Program-made: the position numbers and the translations under genes
Notes under the pieces: model-generated
The model's database searches: none
The model's input: only the letters and a program-made list of their open reading frames with translations
Told to the model about the DNA's origin: nothing
Shown: one piece after another, positions 21,862-34,556 of the stretch
Numbering within the stretch: the first letter of the stretch is position 1
Layout: the number at the start of each line of letters is the position of its first letter
Assembly (NCBI GenBank): GCA_950022295.1
Contig: OX465598.1
Location: 340,269,324-340,333,323, forward strand
Direction of reading: 5' to 3'
Source: Bromus sterilis
Taxonomy: Eukaryota > Streptophyta > Magnoliopsida > Poales > Poaceae
DNA: 64,000 nucleotides

Positions 21862-23074
21862 TGTGACGCCCCAAAATCAGACCGTGTACAGTAATCATAC
21901 ACGCAAGGTACACGATCGAGATTAGGGACTCACAGTGAGATATCACAACACAACTCTACAAATAAAAATAATACAAGCTGTTTAATACAAGCCAGGGCCA
22001 CGAGGGCTCGAATACAACAGCTCGAAAGCACAAAGTTAGTGGAAGCAATAGTATCTGAGTACAGACACAGGGTACACATGATCTGCCTTAAGAAGGCTAG
22101 CACAAAAAGAACAACGATCTAAAAGGCGAGGCCTCCTGCCTAGGAACCTCCAAACTACTCCTGCTCAGCGAGGAACTCGACGTCATAGAAGGCATCGGGG
22201 ATCTTCATGTTGCGGTGGTCGGCATCGGGGATCTCCTGCTCCTGGACTCCAAGGCTCCAATGTCGACTGCAGCGGCCGATCAGGCAAAACATAAAGGGGG
22301 AAATAAAGCAAGGGTGAGTATCTAGTATACCCGCGAGTCTTACGTCCGCTACTAAGCATTTATGCATTTGTATCAAATGGAAAGGGGAGGCTGTATATAG
22401 TGGACTGCAGGATAGAAACCAGAATAAGGATAAGAAGCTAGGCCTATCGAAGAATAGCATCTTCTGACGAGTCTTGCAGCACAAGATGAGAACATCCAAC
22501 AGTTTATATAAAGCAATAAAGTAACAATGCAGCAGAAGTTGCTGCAACATTGTATAATAGTAAGGTATAATGATTAATAATAATAATGCCTCCGAGTTCC
22601 CTTCCTCGACTTCCCTTCAAGGAAGAAGACCCAGAACCATACAATTTAATAGTAGTAGTTTGTAGTGGTAAGATCCAGCTTCAGAATAAAGCGTCCTGTT
22701 ACCATGGACACGGCTATTCGAATAGATTAATCTTCCCTGCAGGGGTGCACTGGCGTGACTCTACGACGTTTGGATCTCCAGGGTGGCGTACACCTTGTTA
22801 GGGAAGACCCCACTGAAGCTATCCGACAGAAAGTAGCATATCCTTCCGCAATCAACAGAGAGGTCATCCGCCGGACTATATCCTATGTACGTCGGGCTTT
22901 GGACACTAAGCCGAACGTACTCCTGTACGGTTCGTGACTGGCCGGTGAAGCAAAATCAAAGCAAATACAAATACACCGCTCGAGCAAGAGAAGACAACAC
23001 CACTTCCCGGCAATCAGCCCGCGGTACTGCTGACGTCTGAAGACCCTCGAACGAGACTACGATGCAGGGGAGCC
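21862..23074 (-). repeat. G1 5' LTR, first segment
   Basis: Starts (plus-strand reading) TGTGACGCCCC and matches 14685-15897 with a few percent differences. It ends at GAGCC (23070-23074), the TSD of C1. A TATA-like TATATA at 22394-22399 occupies the same place as in G2. Confidence 0.9.
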
Positions 23075-24948
23075 TGTTGGGATTCGGAGTAGAAAACAAA
23101 AAAATTCGGCACTACGAAACCAAGTCCCAAGAACAGATCTAGATAGATGCAAACACAGTTAGCGATCTTGTTACCTTAACAACCGTTCAAACAGTAGTTC
23201 TCTCGCAATGGAAGAAGTTGATGGAGAGTTGGGGAAGATTGACGAGGTGCAATCCCTCGAACAGATCTGATCCGTGTGACACCCCATGAACAGATCTACT
23301 CCTCAGAAGAAGATGCAGAAGTCCCTCGAACAAAGATCGAACGCACGATCTCTCTACGGTTGATCCACACGTACGGTGTGGAAGATCCGGCAGGGCTCCG
23401 CCATCCAGAGCTCGGCGCCTCCGGAGTAGAGAGGAGGGAGGAGCAGCACTTCGAGATATGGTGGAGATCATATCTACAAGAGAGGAGAGAGGAGGGGCAG
23501 CCCTGAGGCAAAAGACCAAATCTGTGTGTTCTTGGGGGTGCCCCCTCCTCATCTATTTATAGTGGGAGGGGAGGGGAGGCCACCTTGGAGGAGGGGGCAA
23601 CCCTAGGGGGGTTCCCTAGGGTTTCCCTCCACCTGGTGGGGCGCCAAGGAAGGGGGGAGGAAGCTTCCTCTCCTAGGAGTAAGCTTCCTCCTAGGCGCCT
23701 CCCCCTCATGGGCCTCCTTGGTCCAAATGCTCCCTCCCCACTTGGGCCTTCCAAGTGAGAGGGGGCCCATTGATATTTAATCCCTTTTATTAATTCTAAA
23801 ACAATTCTAGAATTCACAAGAAATAAATATTAAACATATTTAGACCATCCCGGAACTTTTCCGGCCCTTCGGTTTTACCCGGTTTTCTCAAAAAAAATTC
23901 CCGGTACTTTACCGGTGCCCCGAAACGATTCCGGTTTTCTCTCCGATTAAATCTCAATCACGCCGAAACTTTTCCGGTGTGTTATACTCGTGCTCCTATC
24001 ACTCTACTACTCAACAAATCTTCCACCCTTAAGTGTGTGACCCCATAGGTTCGTTAGAATACAGACATGAACCGGAAACTTATTTTCCCGCGGAACAATA
24101 ACCGATAGCAGAGCCATGGACACCCATAACGGTTCCCGTATCTACACGAATATAAATTCGAGTGAACCACAAGCTTAACATGCCAGTCCTATTTGCTTCA
24201 CGATACTATACAAAACCTGAGGTGAGATCTATTAGGTATCCGCATGATTAACCATTAACCATTATACCAAGTCATCCTCCTTCTTGTTTTGTTCCATTTT
24301 CTCGTTTAGTATTCCGGTATCCCTTGTGATCAATTCACAGTGTCTGGCCAGACGATGTTGGATGCCGTAATACCGAGAGGGCCCGCAGAAGTATCTCTCC
24401 ATCGTTAGAGGAGAAAATTCCCAACTCGAATCGTTAAGTCCCTTGACATACTTTCGGGTGTGAGTGATCAAAGCCGTTATTGCCATGCCTGTTACGGGTG
24501 GTGTTGGGACAGTGTCAAAACCCACCCTCCGGTATGAAGTTACGAAACATTCTTATGGTCATGAAGGACACATGCATATTAACTTAGATGTTTTTACTTA
24601 TAACATGGAAACGATGCGATCTCAAAGTAAATCATACAATTGGGTCGGTTAAGCACCCTTGTTCTGGCAACAATGTGCTCCCATGTGTTACCGGCATTTC
24701 CAATGCCCTATGAGCAGGAAAACATGTCATCCATAACACACGGGTTAGTCCAAGAGGCAGACTAAGAACACCTTGGTGTTTATACTCCACACCTGCATAT
24801 GGGTTTTCCTCCGAAGGCAGTTAACATGCTACTTGGAAAACCTCCGCATAAGCCATTTGCAGTTATAGCACAGACATATAAACTTTAATAATGAACCTGG
24901 AATTATAATAATACAATTTATTATTGCCTCTAGGGCATAATTCCAACA
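23075..24948 (-). repeat. C1 3' LTR (1874 bp)
   Basis: TGTTGG...CCAACA ends. This copy is uninterrupted and serves as the template for reconstructing the split 5' LTR. It has a minus-strand TATA-like CTATAAATAG at 23553-23562. It contains about 130 bp (about 23735-23860) that are missing from the other LTR. Confidence 0.92.
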
Positions 24949-27681
24949 GTCTCCCACTTGCACTAGAGACAATAATCTAGTTGCATGGTTTACTCAGACC
25001 AATGACACTTTGGTCTTCATGCTCGTTTGTGGTATAGACTTCGTCACGGAGCTTAACGCTTTTAGGCTCGTCTCAATCCTGTGTATCTTAATGTACCCCT
25101 TCATCTTTATGAAGTATTTGAAGATAGGGCACTATCGTTCAACATGTTTGGACTACAGTGAGCTCTTAGCTTACTTTGTTTTGATCATGATGCTCATATC
25201 AAAATATGGTTTATGCAGATCAAACGTTCGGAACTATGCCAATCACTATGATGGTGTTCCTGATCCAAATACCCTCCTATGCAACTTCCAGAGTTGCCAT
25301 GTTTCACGTCTACGTTGTAGAAATCCCGCTATGTGCCTTAGCTTGAAAAGCAATTTTCAACATCCTATTTTGCTACTTAGCTATAGACCGAAAAACAAAA
25401 AGAAAAATATTACAAATCATTATGAAACTTTCTTTCATCTATTTTTAATGAACTCTTTAGTTTTCCTCATAGAACCTTTCTTCATCTGAGGTACTTCAAG
25501 AGAACTAATCTACTATTTAGATTAATTTGGTGCTTGTTGCACTTTCAGGATATTCAATACCTTAGTGCTTTATTTTGCTAAAATATTTATTCTCAATCAC
25601 TCATATGTTATTCACATATATGATTAGAATCGTGCTCCCACTTAATTCCATATCTTATATGATTATTGATGAAATAATAACTTTTATAACTTCATCAAAA
25701 ACTATTACTCCAGCTCTGTGATATTTGCTTCAACTATGGACTGATCTTTGAAGCATTCTCACTTTTACTAATATCGTATAGATCATTAAATATTTTCAGG
25801 TTGTATCATGCATACACCCTTTGTTTAATTTTCTCAGAAGAAAAATCCATATATCAAACTTCGGAAGTATGTCGCGATTATCAGTAGTTTTCCATATGAA
25901 CATTTGCATCACTACACGTATTGTAGTCAACCTTTTGAACTCTATCGAAAAACTTATTTTACGATAAGTTGAGCAATATCAATGATTAAACTATCGTCTA
26001 TGTTCATATCTATGAAAGTCAAATCCACTCTAATGATCAGGTATCCTTAGGAGGGTTTTACCAAGTTCTCAACTTGATTTAGATGGATGGCTTTCATATA
26101 GTTTTTATGGTTTTTAAGCCATATAGTGGAGTTAGTGCTCCTCATAGTTTCTTGTAGTTCACAGGTTTATCACACTATAGAACCACCTTGGTCCAACATG
26201 AATTTACAAAGCTGTGTGATACATCATAAGACTTGATCATTTCATCTCTTGAACACATTTCAGAGTTTCATCATTCCTTTTCATCAAATGTAGGAATTTC
26301 TGGTTTGGTCACAGAGTTTATCTCGAGAACGAGTTTCCGAGTTTCATTCTGTAGAACCAAATGATTCAATGTAATCATTATCAATCTATTAGTACTCCCA
26401 CTTAATTGTTTCAAGAGAGCAATTTTCTCAGGAAAAATCCCATGTCCCGTGATAAACATTTTTCCCGGGTATAGTAGTGGATGTGTTGTTCGTAACATGA
26501 TGTTTCTACAATACTTATATTCAGGATCGAGTATATTCTAAATACATCTCCGAAATTATGAAACAACAATTGGAGTTCTTATCCATGCCGTATTCTTATA
26601 GGGCATTGTTTCAACGACGCTCTATTTAGTTCGTAAGTGGTTTCTCAAAAGCGTTAAGCAGTATAGTAAATGGGAGTGTGGTTTAAGTTCATCACCGACC
26701 TCACCATGTCATGCTGGAATTCATGGTAGAAAACAATTTTAATTCCAATATGTCATATAGGGCTTGGTTATGCGTCATGATACTCTGTAGCTATACGGGG
26801 TTTCAGGTGACGCTAGTTTATGAACTGACTTCATACACTCGATGATGTTTGCTAAATTCTTTATCTCATTTATTTTACGATCAGATCGTCAAATATTTGA
26901 TCTATGTGTGATGATTATTCTCTTTGTGTTGAAACAGTTTTGAAATTATTCATAATTTCAGATATTATGTCTTGTCTAAATATCGGTATATCTATACAAG
27001 TCATTATCACAAACTTTTATGTGAAGTACTGTTTATTGGTTCTCCACACATCGTTATGTGTTATTACTAATAGTTTACTAAACACTTTGAACAAATGATT
27101 TTGTCTATTAGAAAAACATTGCATGTGTCAAATGACTCAAAGTCAAGAGATTGAATGACTTCATCGATATGAAGCTTCCATATGCGCTTTGTTCTAATGC
27201 GACCAAGTCATTTATGCTATTACAATAATGGCATTATCATCACATAACTTAATTTATTTAGCAATCAAGAAAATAGACATAACATCAAGATTTCAACTTA
27301 AATAATTCACCACGTAGGGTGACATTCAGAGAGTAATAATTTTTGAACAACCATTATTCAAAACATGGATAAAACATCCACCGTGTAGACAACACAATAC
27401 AATATTAATGTTTTACACAACCTCTGAATCAAATAACATTTATTAACTCTAAGATAAATCTTGATAGACGAACGCCGACGACCTTGGGTGACTTGGGCAC
27501 CACTTCCGACGCGGACTTGCACTTCATTCACTCTTCTCCTTCGAATTCTGATAATTCGCTGTATCTAGTTGCAAAACAAGTGCAATCGATATGGTATCAA
27601 ATATACCTATGAAGGTGAAATAATGAAATTGTCTATTAACTTCATATAACTTATTTATACATACGGTGATTAGACCATTCT
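24949..27681 (-). other. C1 internal region 3' of gag, non-coding
   Basis: AT-rich, with only short open stretches. The first bases (TCTCCCACTTGCACTAG on plus) form the PPT on the minus strand. No pol domain was found over 2.7 kb, in line with a gag-only element. Confidence 0.75.
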
Positions 27682-28110
27682 TCATATCTCCCAGATACTT
27701 CTTACAGTTCCTCTTCCATTGTCCCTGATTACCACCATCATATGGTCTGGATCCTTTTGTATAGATGCTTTCGCAGTCTTAAGCATAGCGAACAATCCGT
27801 CTATGGTTTTGTCAAGCCCATTCATTTTATTATTCATGACAAAACCGTTGTAAGACGGGGGGCGTGATGCAAGGAGAACGTTAGTGCCGAGTGTCATAGG
27901 GATCACAAATCCAAGAGCACTTAGCCTCTGTGCGTAACCAACAAGTTTTATCATGTGCTCACTTAATGAGTCACCTTCTGCCATCTTGCATTCCCACGAC
28001 TGCTTCATTATCTCGTAATGTTCAGTCCTAGCTTGCTTCAGATACAGAGCGTTCAGTTTTGTCACCATGTCAAAAATGGTGAAGTTTCTCAAAACATTTC
28101 TGAAGCTCAG

Positions 28111-31100
28111 TGTAAGGCCCGATATGCGGTACTGTTCCAGATCTAGATGTTTCCATCCAGATCCGAGGACGAAGCACATATCGGTCCCTCCGCGACATAT
28201 GACAAAGCCATATGCCCCGGATTTCCAACATGATATCACAACATTACAGGTACAAGGATACAACATCTCATACAATCGGCATACAACTGCCTTAATACAA
28301 TACAACAGCGGAAGATACATGTCTGAGTACAGACTACAATCAAATGCCTAGTGGCAAAAGAAAATCAACGATCCCATAACCACACGGGTCCAGGCCCTCC
28401 GCCGGAATCCGCCTAACTAGTCATCGTCGAGTCTCCACGTGAAACGCCGGTCACCATACCTTTGTCGATCAAGAACCCTGAAAATAGTTTGGGGGTAGTA
28501 TCATGAGTACAGAGGTACTCAGCATCCAACTGTAGTGGTCATCTGACCCAGCAAGGACTTCATTACTCATCATTCTAGGACAACTAGTAGTTTACGGTAA
28601 GGAAGGGGTAAGTGGTGAGGTTGGTGCCGCACTAGCATTTATGAAGTGGCTAAGGATCTAGAGAGTAAGATAAGAAGCCAAGCATTCGATGAGGAATCGC
28701 CTCCAACAAGTCTGCTATCAACTACTTTCGCAAGCACAACACCTATCCTATCCTTGTCCTCCTCTTCGCATCCCGACGAAGAAGAAGCAGTCAAGGCACA
28801 CACACACGTTGATCAAGTTGTATTAGGATTATATCAGTTGTTGTTGTCTATGAACAAGGAGTAGGTCTCAAGTCGTCCATAACCGTGGACACGGCTTCTC
28901 GAAAAGATTTAACCCTACAGGGGTGTACCAACATCCCATTACAAGGCGTCGCATGCTTGCCCATCTCTCTCAGTTGCTACCCATTACAGGCAACCATTTT
29001 ATGATTTAGTTCCAAGAGATCCGAAACGACAGGTCCCTCTAACTAACAACGCACAAATCCGGGTGGCCCCCGGGGAGTCGACACCCAATCCAAAAGCCGG
29101 TCACGCTCTCGGATCGGACTCTTCCGTACGGCTAAGGTCGGGAAATCACACCTGACATCAGGGGACCCCTAGCTCACCAAGTGTGGACCAACAGAGGAAC
29201 TATGTCTCCGCTGGCCCGAGTTGTTTGAAAACTACTGGCAGCTGACCAGCACACACACGGGTTTCAAATGGTAAATCATCTTGGGCCACCTCTAGAAATG
29301 TTTGAAGCTAGGTAGGTAAGAAGGGGGGACCCCATAAAATCCCACACGCAATTAGGCACGCTCAGTCTTAAAACCAATAGCCGGAACTCGGATCCTAGGT
29401 GACTCGAATGGAACAAAGCATCGGGGCGGGATAGCCTAGACCTTCCATCCTTCGTCGAATATAGTCAACATGATAATAATCATATCATCAACAACAATAT
29501 AATAATGTGATAGCCCAAACCAAGGAGTAACAGGGTAACATCGTAGCGTCCTAAGCATGCATACTAAGCAGGGGCTGAGCAACGAGCAATAGTAGCATAG
29601 CAGTACAAGGTTTGCTGGGAAGGGACATGGCTGTATCGGTTTGAAAGAGGCTGTAAACATGTGGTAGGATCAAACGTCGAACCTAACCTAGACTAGCATG
29701 CAAACCGCTGGTTGAAATAGAATGGATCATAAGTAATGTATAGTCCTTGCCTGTTGATAAGTCGGGTTCCGAAGGTGTAGTCGATCGTAAGCTCGCATTG
29801 TCTCCGAGAGGTACCCGCGGAAGCACACAAGAGGGTAAACACTGGAAAGCAATCAACGAGCAAGCATCTATTACTACGAGGCAAACACGAGCAAGCATCA
29901 ACAAGAAGGCAACACGAGACATCGCACCTACCGTCGAGAGCGTTTACTAACAGGTTAAGCGGAGTACTCGTCACACACGACGATACCGCACATTTAGAAA
30001 GGTTCAAGTTGTTTAGTTACAGGTGATCAACAAAGGTTGTTAACATGGCAACTCAAGCAAGCATGGCATAGCACACAAACATGACAAGAGGTGAAGCACA
30101 AAGTAAACTATCTATGCTAGTCAATTAAAGTGAGGCACAACCTAAACATGGCATAACACTAAGTGCCGCACGATGATTAAAACATTTGGTACTGTTCTGT
30201 CCTAAACCATATTTTAGGTTGGTTAACAACAGCAAACAATAGCATAAACATAAAGTACACGAAAAATTAATCAAGTTACATATAAAGAACACCCCAAACG
30301 GAGTTACGGTTAAAAAGATATAAGCAAAACAAGTTACGGACACAATCTGCCAACATCACGAAGCACACTTTAGAGCAATGCATAAATAGGATAATCAATG
30401 CAAACATGCTCAGAAATTATATGGAACTAAATTAGAAATGACAGGGAAGGCATGGAAAAAAGAATCATGCAAATAGGCATCATAGGTCAAAAGATATTAA
30501 GCATGCAACATGGCATCACAAAGTAACAGACTTAGTGAAAATCAGAGGTGGATGTCAACAACAGCAGCATAGCAACTTTGGAGCAGAATAACTACGTGAC
30601 TAGCAAGAATATAATGGCAATACAATACATATAATGAAAGTAGACATGATTCTTAACAATATGCAATTGGAGTCACTCAATTCCGATAAACGGTCGCGAC
30701 ACACTCGTCGACCGAAGTTGCAACAAAGTATAAACAACAGCACACTAACAGCAGGGTAGCTACTTTGGAGCAAGATACAATCATGATGCAGCAAGCAATT
30801 ATGGCATGTGAATGCATGAAACTTAAGTAGAAACAATGCTTAACGCAACGCAAAAGGAATCACTCAATTCCGACGTACGGTTGCGAAGCAACCGTCGCCC
30901 GAAGTTTCAATCAAGCAACACTTTTCAGACAGTTTACCAGCAGCAGTTGTAATTAATGATCTGATGCCCTGTTTAGCACACAATTACACAATCAAGATGA
31001 CTTCAAATGCAAATGCTCTCAAGAGATGGATTAAAGTGCACATGAAACTAAGCAACTTTCATTTTGGGGGCACGTTCATCGGAGCTACGGATCAACGGGA

Positions 31101-32361
31101 AATCGCATTACAAAACGGGATCAACAACATAATATAAAAGACTTAGCAGAATTTCGAGGGGGCTAAAAAAATATCGACCTCATGGGCCGCGGCCCATCTG
31201 GAGCGGGAGAGGCCTGGCGGCTGGGCCTGGGGTGCTGGATCTGGCCTCACGGGCCGGATCTAGCTGGCGGCTGCCAGCTGGGCCGAGGTGGGCGCCGGCC
31301 CATGTGGCCACGATGGAGGGGAGGCAGCCGGCTCGGGCTCCTCCCGAGCGACGGGAGACGGCGGAGGCTTCCCGGTGGCTGCGCCGGCCACCGGCTGCGA
31401 GGGGCGAGGAGGAAGGGCGGCTGGAGGCGCGCGGGACCGGGGCCCGCGGCGAGCGGCGGTGGATCCGGCCGGGCGGTGCCGGATCTGGCCGTTGGGGCGG
31501 CTCACGGCCGGGCTGCGGGCGCGGGCGAGCTTGGCTCCCATGGCGGCCGGCTCCTGTACCTGCAGGGAGAGAGGCACCGGGGTGAGAGCAGGGAGAGGAG
31601 AGGGAAGGGAGGAGAAGGAGGAAGGGGGTGGCCGGCGGGAGGCTAGCCGACTCACGGCGGCGGCGAGGCCCTTCGGGCTGGCGGCTGTGGTTGGCGAGGA
31701 GAGAGAGGAGAGAGGCCAGGGCGATGTGGCGCATCTAGGGCCGTCGGATCTGACGATCTGACGGTCCAGAACTCATTGGGCAGAAAATTGGGCGAAAATT
31801 GGGGTGTTTTTCGGGCAAAGTGGAGGGGGTGGCTGCAATTTTGTGGCTAGGGAAACCCTAGAAAGAGGTGTGAGTGTGGTTGTCTTTATATAGCCCAGGT
31901 GGCTGGCAGTTTTTAAAAACATCCCCGATTTTTCTCTCTCTCGCGCGGTGCTCACGTTTCTGACCGCCGGGAGTCCGCAGGACCTCCGATTCGGGTAAAA
32001 CTTTGAACTGCACGATCAGCTCGTCGAGGTGGCGGCGTTCACCTCGCGTTGGAACCATTCCGAAAACACTTTCCGACGCGCTATAAAAATATCCTGTTTA
32101 ATTATTAAACGGGGTTTTTCGTTCCGTTGGCTGCGGCTGGTCTCGTGCGGTTTTCGCGACGGTGATCGGGTGAAACCCGGTGTCGCAAAGGTCGAGTGTC
32201 AGGGTGGAAAGGGTCGGTCTCCGTCCGATACGAGATAAGAGGGGGAAAAAATAATCGCCGATCGATAAATCGGGGATGCCAACACCGCAAACAAATCAGA
32301 CAATCAAACAATTCACACTGAAAACAAAATTTTTAATTTTTGTGAAATCTGGGCTGTTACA
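28111..32361 (-). mobile_element. E: solo LTR of a gypsy-type element (4251 bp)
   Basis: On the minus strand it starts TGTAACAGCCCAGATTTCAC and ends GGGCCTTACA. The direct repeat CTCAG flanks it (28106-28110 and 32362-32366). No second LTR, PBS or internal domain is found inside, so it is best read as a solo LTR left by recombination between two LTRs. It has the same layout as the G1/G2 LTRs, with a GC-rich island at about 31180-31750, but low sequence similarity. The open frames in the island are overlapping on both strands and are not called as genes. Confidence 0.85.
30540..30910. repeat. Imperfect tandem duplication of about 180 bp in E
   Basis: Two copies share AACAGCAGCAT/ACAGCAGGGTAG...TTTGGAGCA and TCACTCAATTCCGA followed by an ACGGT-CG stretch and CGAAGTT (about 30675-30720 and 30862-30906). 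Copies differ by substitutions and small indels. Confidence 0.65.
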
Positions 32362-32658
32362 CTCAGTATCCATGCATGTCAGCATCAAGCATTGTACTGT
32401 GGTGTGGTCATCCACTTTAGTGACATAGACGTTCTTATCGTCCTACTATGCATCCTCTATGGGAGTTGCTGGAAGAGATGCTATGAGAACATAGTCCATT
32501 TTAAGCAACTTTGAGGACAAACCCAAATTGCGGAACCAGTCCGCATATTCGCCTCTATTTGCAGCAAGCCTTTCTTTTTCAAGCATCGGTCCTAAGCTAA
32601 AAGCATTGTTGTTGCGGGCCATCTCTCTACAACGATATAAACATATTGATTTAGACAT

Positions 32659-33992
32659 GGTTCAAAATTAATTGCATGAATCTTAACAAGTTTAAGCTAA
32701 TGCTCCCACTAAAACCAATATCTCTCAAAATTGATCTTAGGGTAATCAAGATCCGGATCAATACACCTGCCACCGTGTAACACTCAGCCATGGAGGAGAT
32801 CAACCCGGTAGGTCTAACAAAACCAATCACAACCAGTTTGTGACTCTTGTATTAGTCTTTCGACACTTGTGCTCCGAGCTCAGATCGGATAAGCTAGAAC
32901 GTCAAGACAACCAAGCGCTATTGCTGTGGAGACAACTCAATCCACCCGCCTCTTTGTTACCTTTCCGTTGGTACTCGTGTTACATGACGCACCTCGGGTG
33001 GCGTTTATTACAGACGGTTGCACGGTTGGGAGAGCACGAACTTCTTGATATTTTAAGAGAGATCATCCTATTAAAATTACGACTAGTGCGCAATCAAAAC
33101 AGGCAATGAAAAGGATTAACATCACAAGCAGTTTAATGTATGTGATATGGTATAGCCCTTTTCTTCAAGAAGCTCCAAGCACCATGCTTTTCTTTCTTCA
33201 TCTTCTTTTGGCGGAGAGCATCACCTCCACGCACGACATGTCGTCAAGCACCATGACGTATGATCATCATCTTCATGTAGATACTACAACTATTGCTAGC
33301 ATCTATTCTACTAAAAGAAAATTACATGAAGTTTGGCACACAGGCCGAATAAATGACAATCATATGGCTCCAGCCATCATGCCGTACCATGACATGCAAG
33401 TCATGCAAATTTAACATGTAAAAAGTATAATCATCTCATACAACTTTTATCATGACGAAGACTATACCACATCACATGTTCCTGCAAAAACAAGTTAGAC
33501 GTTCTTCTACTCGTTCTTTGCATCTTTTACGTGGCTGCTAGGGTTTGCAAGGCAAAACGTTTTGCTAGCTATGTAACCATGTAAAGCACAATCTTCAAGT
33601 TGCTAGATTAACACTCGGGGCGTATGAACCATGAGACTACAATTTAATCTCATGACCCATACTGAACAATCGTCAATACGCGTGATCCCCGTGCTAGATC
33701 AACAATTCTAACACGCCCCTTTAGTTACACAATTTCTCTACACCAAAAGCAAGACCCAAATCATCTTCGCGCGACCAGCATACTCAGGAGCAGCATAGAA
33801 GGACCCCGAGGGGCAAGATGTTTGTAACAAAATTAAGCAATACAGGAGGGATCAACTTGTGCAATTAGAGGGGAAGCAACTAGAAGATTCAGTTTAGATC
33901 TATTATCAAAAACCGCACACAATGAAAATTTTGTGCATTGCCCGTTCATCACTATGAACTCTAGATCGAACCTGCATCTATTACTAGAACTA
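32659..33992 (-). other. C1 leader between PBS and gag, non-coding
   Basis: About 1.3 kb of untranslated leader, the usual place and size in Angela-like elements. Only short, unrelated open stretches are present. Confidence 0.7.
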
Positions 33993-34005
33993 GCTCATGA
34001 TACCG
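33993..34005 (-). other. Primer-binding site of C1
   Basis: Minus strand CGGTATCATGAGC, one mismatch from the TGGTATCATGAGC seen after the C3 5' LTR, one base from the C1 5' LTR. Confidence 0.8.
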
Positions 34006-34006
34006 C

Positions 34007-34556
34007 TGTTGGGATTCGGAGTAGAAAACAAAAAATTTCGGCACTACGAAACCAAGTCCCAAGAACAGATCTAGATAGATGAAAACACAGTTAGCGATCT
34101 TGTTACCTTAATAACCATTCAAACAGTAGTTCTCTCGCAGCGGAAGAAGTTGATGAAGATTTGGGGAAGATTGATGCGGTGCAATCCCTCGAACAGATCT
34201 GATCCGTGTGACACCCCACGAACAGATCTACTCCTCAGAAGAAGATGCAGAAGTCCCTCGAACAAAGATCGAATGCACGATCTCTCTACGGTTGATCCAC
34301 ACGTACGGTATGGAAGATCCGGCAGGGCTTCGCCGTCCAGAGCTCGGCGCCTCCGGAGTAGAGAGGAGGGAGGAGCAACACTTAGAGATATGGGGGAGAT
34401 CAGATCTACAAGAGAGGAGAGAGGAGGGGCAGACCTGAGGCAAAAGAACAAATCTCTGTGTTCTTGGGGGTGCCCCCTCCTTATCCATTTATAGTGAAAG
34501 GGGAGGGGAGGACACCTTGGAGGAGGGGGCAGCCCTAGGGGGGCGCCCTAGGGTTT
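34007..34556 (-). repeat. C1 5' LTR, first segment
   Basis: Matches 23075-23630 of the intact LTR. It ends in GGTTT (34552-34556), the TSD of G2. It has a minus-strand TATA-like TATAAAT at about 34487-34494. Confidence 0.9.

Larger units (their letters stand above)
27682..32622 (-). pseudogene. Broken gag of C1, split by solo LTR E
   Basis: The minus-strand start at 32622 (MARNNNAFSLGPMLEKERL) is homologous to the N-terminus of the copia gag of C3 in this window (FNLGSFLEKDKL) and continues YADWFRNL and LLKMDYVL. Two adjacent TAG codons at 32443-32448 stop the frame. After the E insertion (28111-32361) it resumes with ELQKCFEKLHHF, then shifts frame. It continues MVTKLNALYLKQARTEHYEI, SLSEHMIKLVGYAQRLSAL, PPSYNGFV and FAMLKTAKASI to a stop at 27682. 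This is the UBN2/gag-polypeptide fold region of Angela-like elements. No zinc knuckle follows. At least two stops, one frameshift and one 4.25-kb insertion make it non-functional. Confidence 0.88.

Noticed and set aside
24949..27681. Hidden pol in the C1 internal region
   Set aside because: Looked for copia RT, integrase and protease motifs on both strands; none seen.
31180..31761. Five overlapping frames on both strands in E
   Set aside because: Typical of GC-rich DNA lacking stops; frames overlap on both strands and none shows a domain.
28111..32361. E as a complete retrotransposon
   Set aside because: No second LTR, PBS or PPT inside; only one set of TGTAAC/TTACA ends with a TSD.
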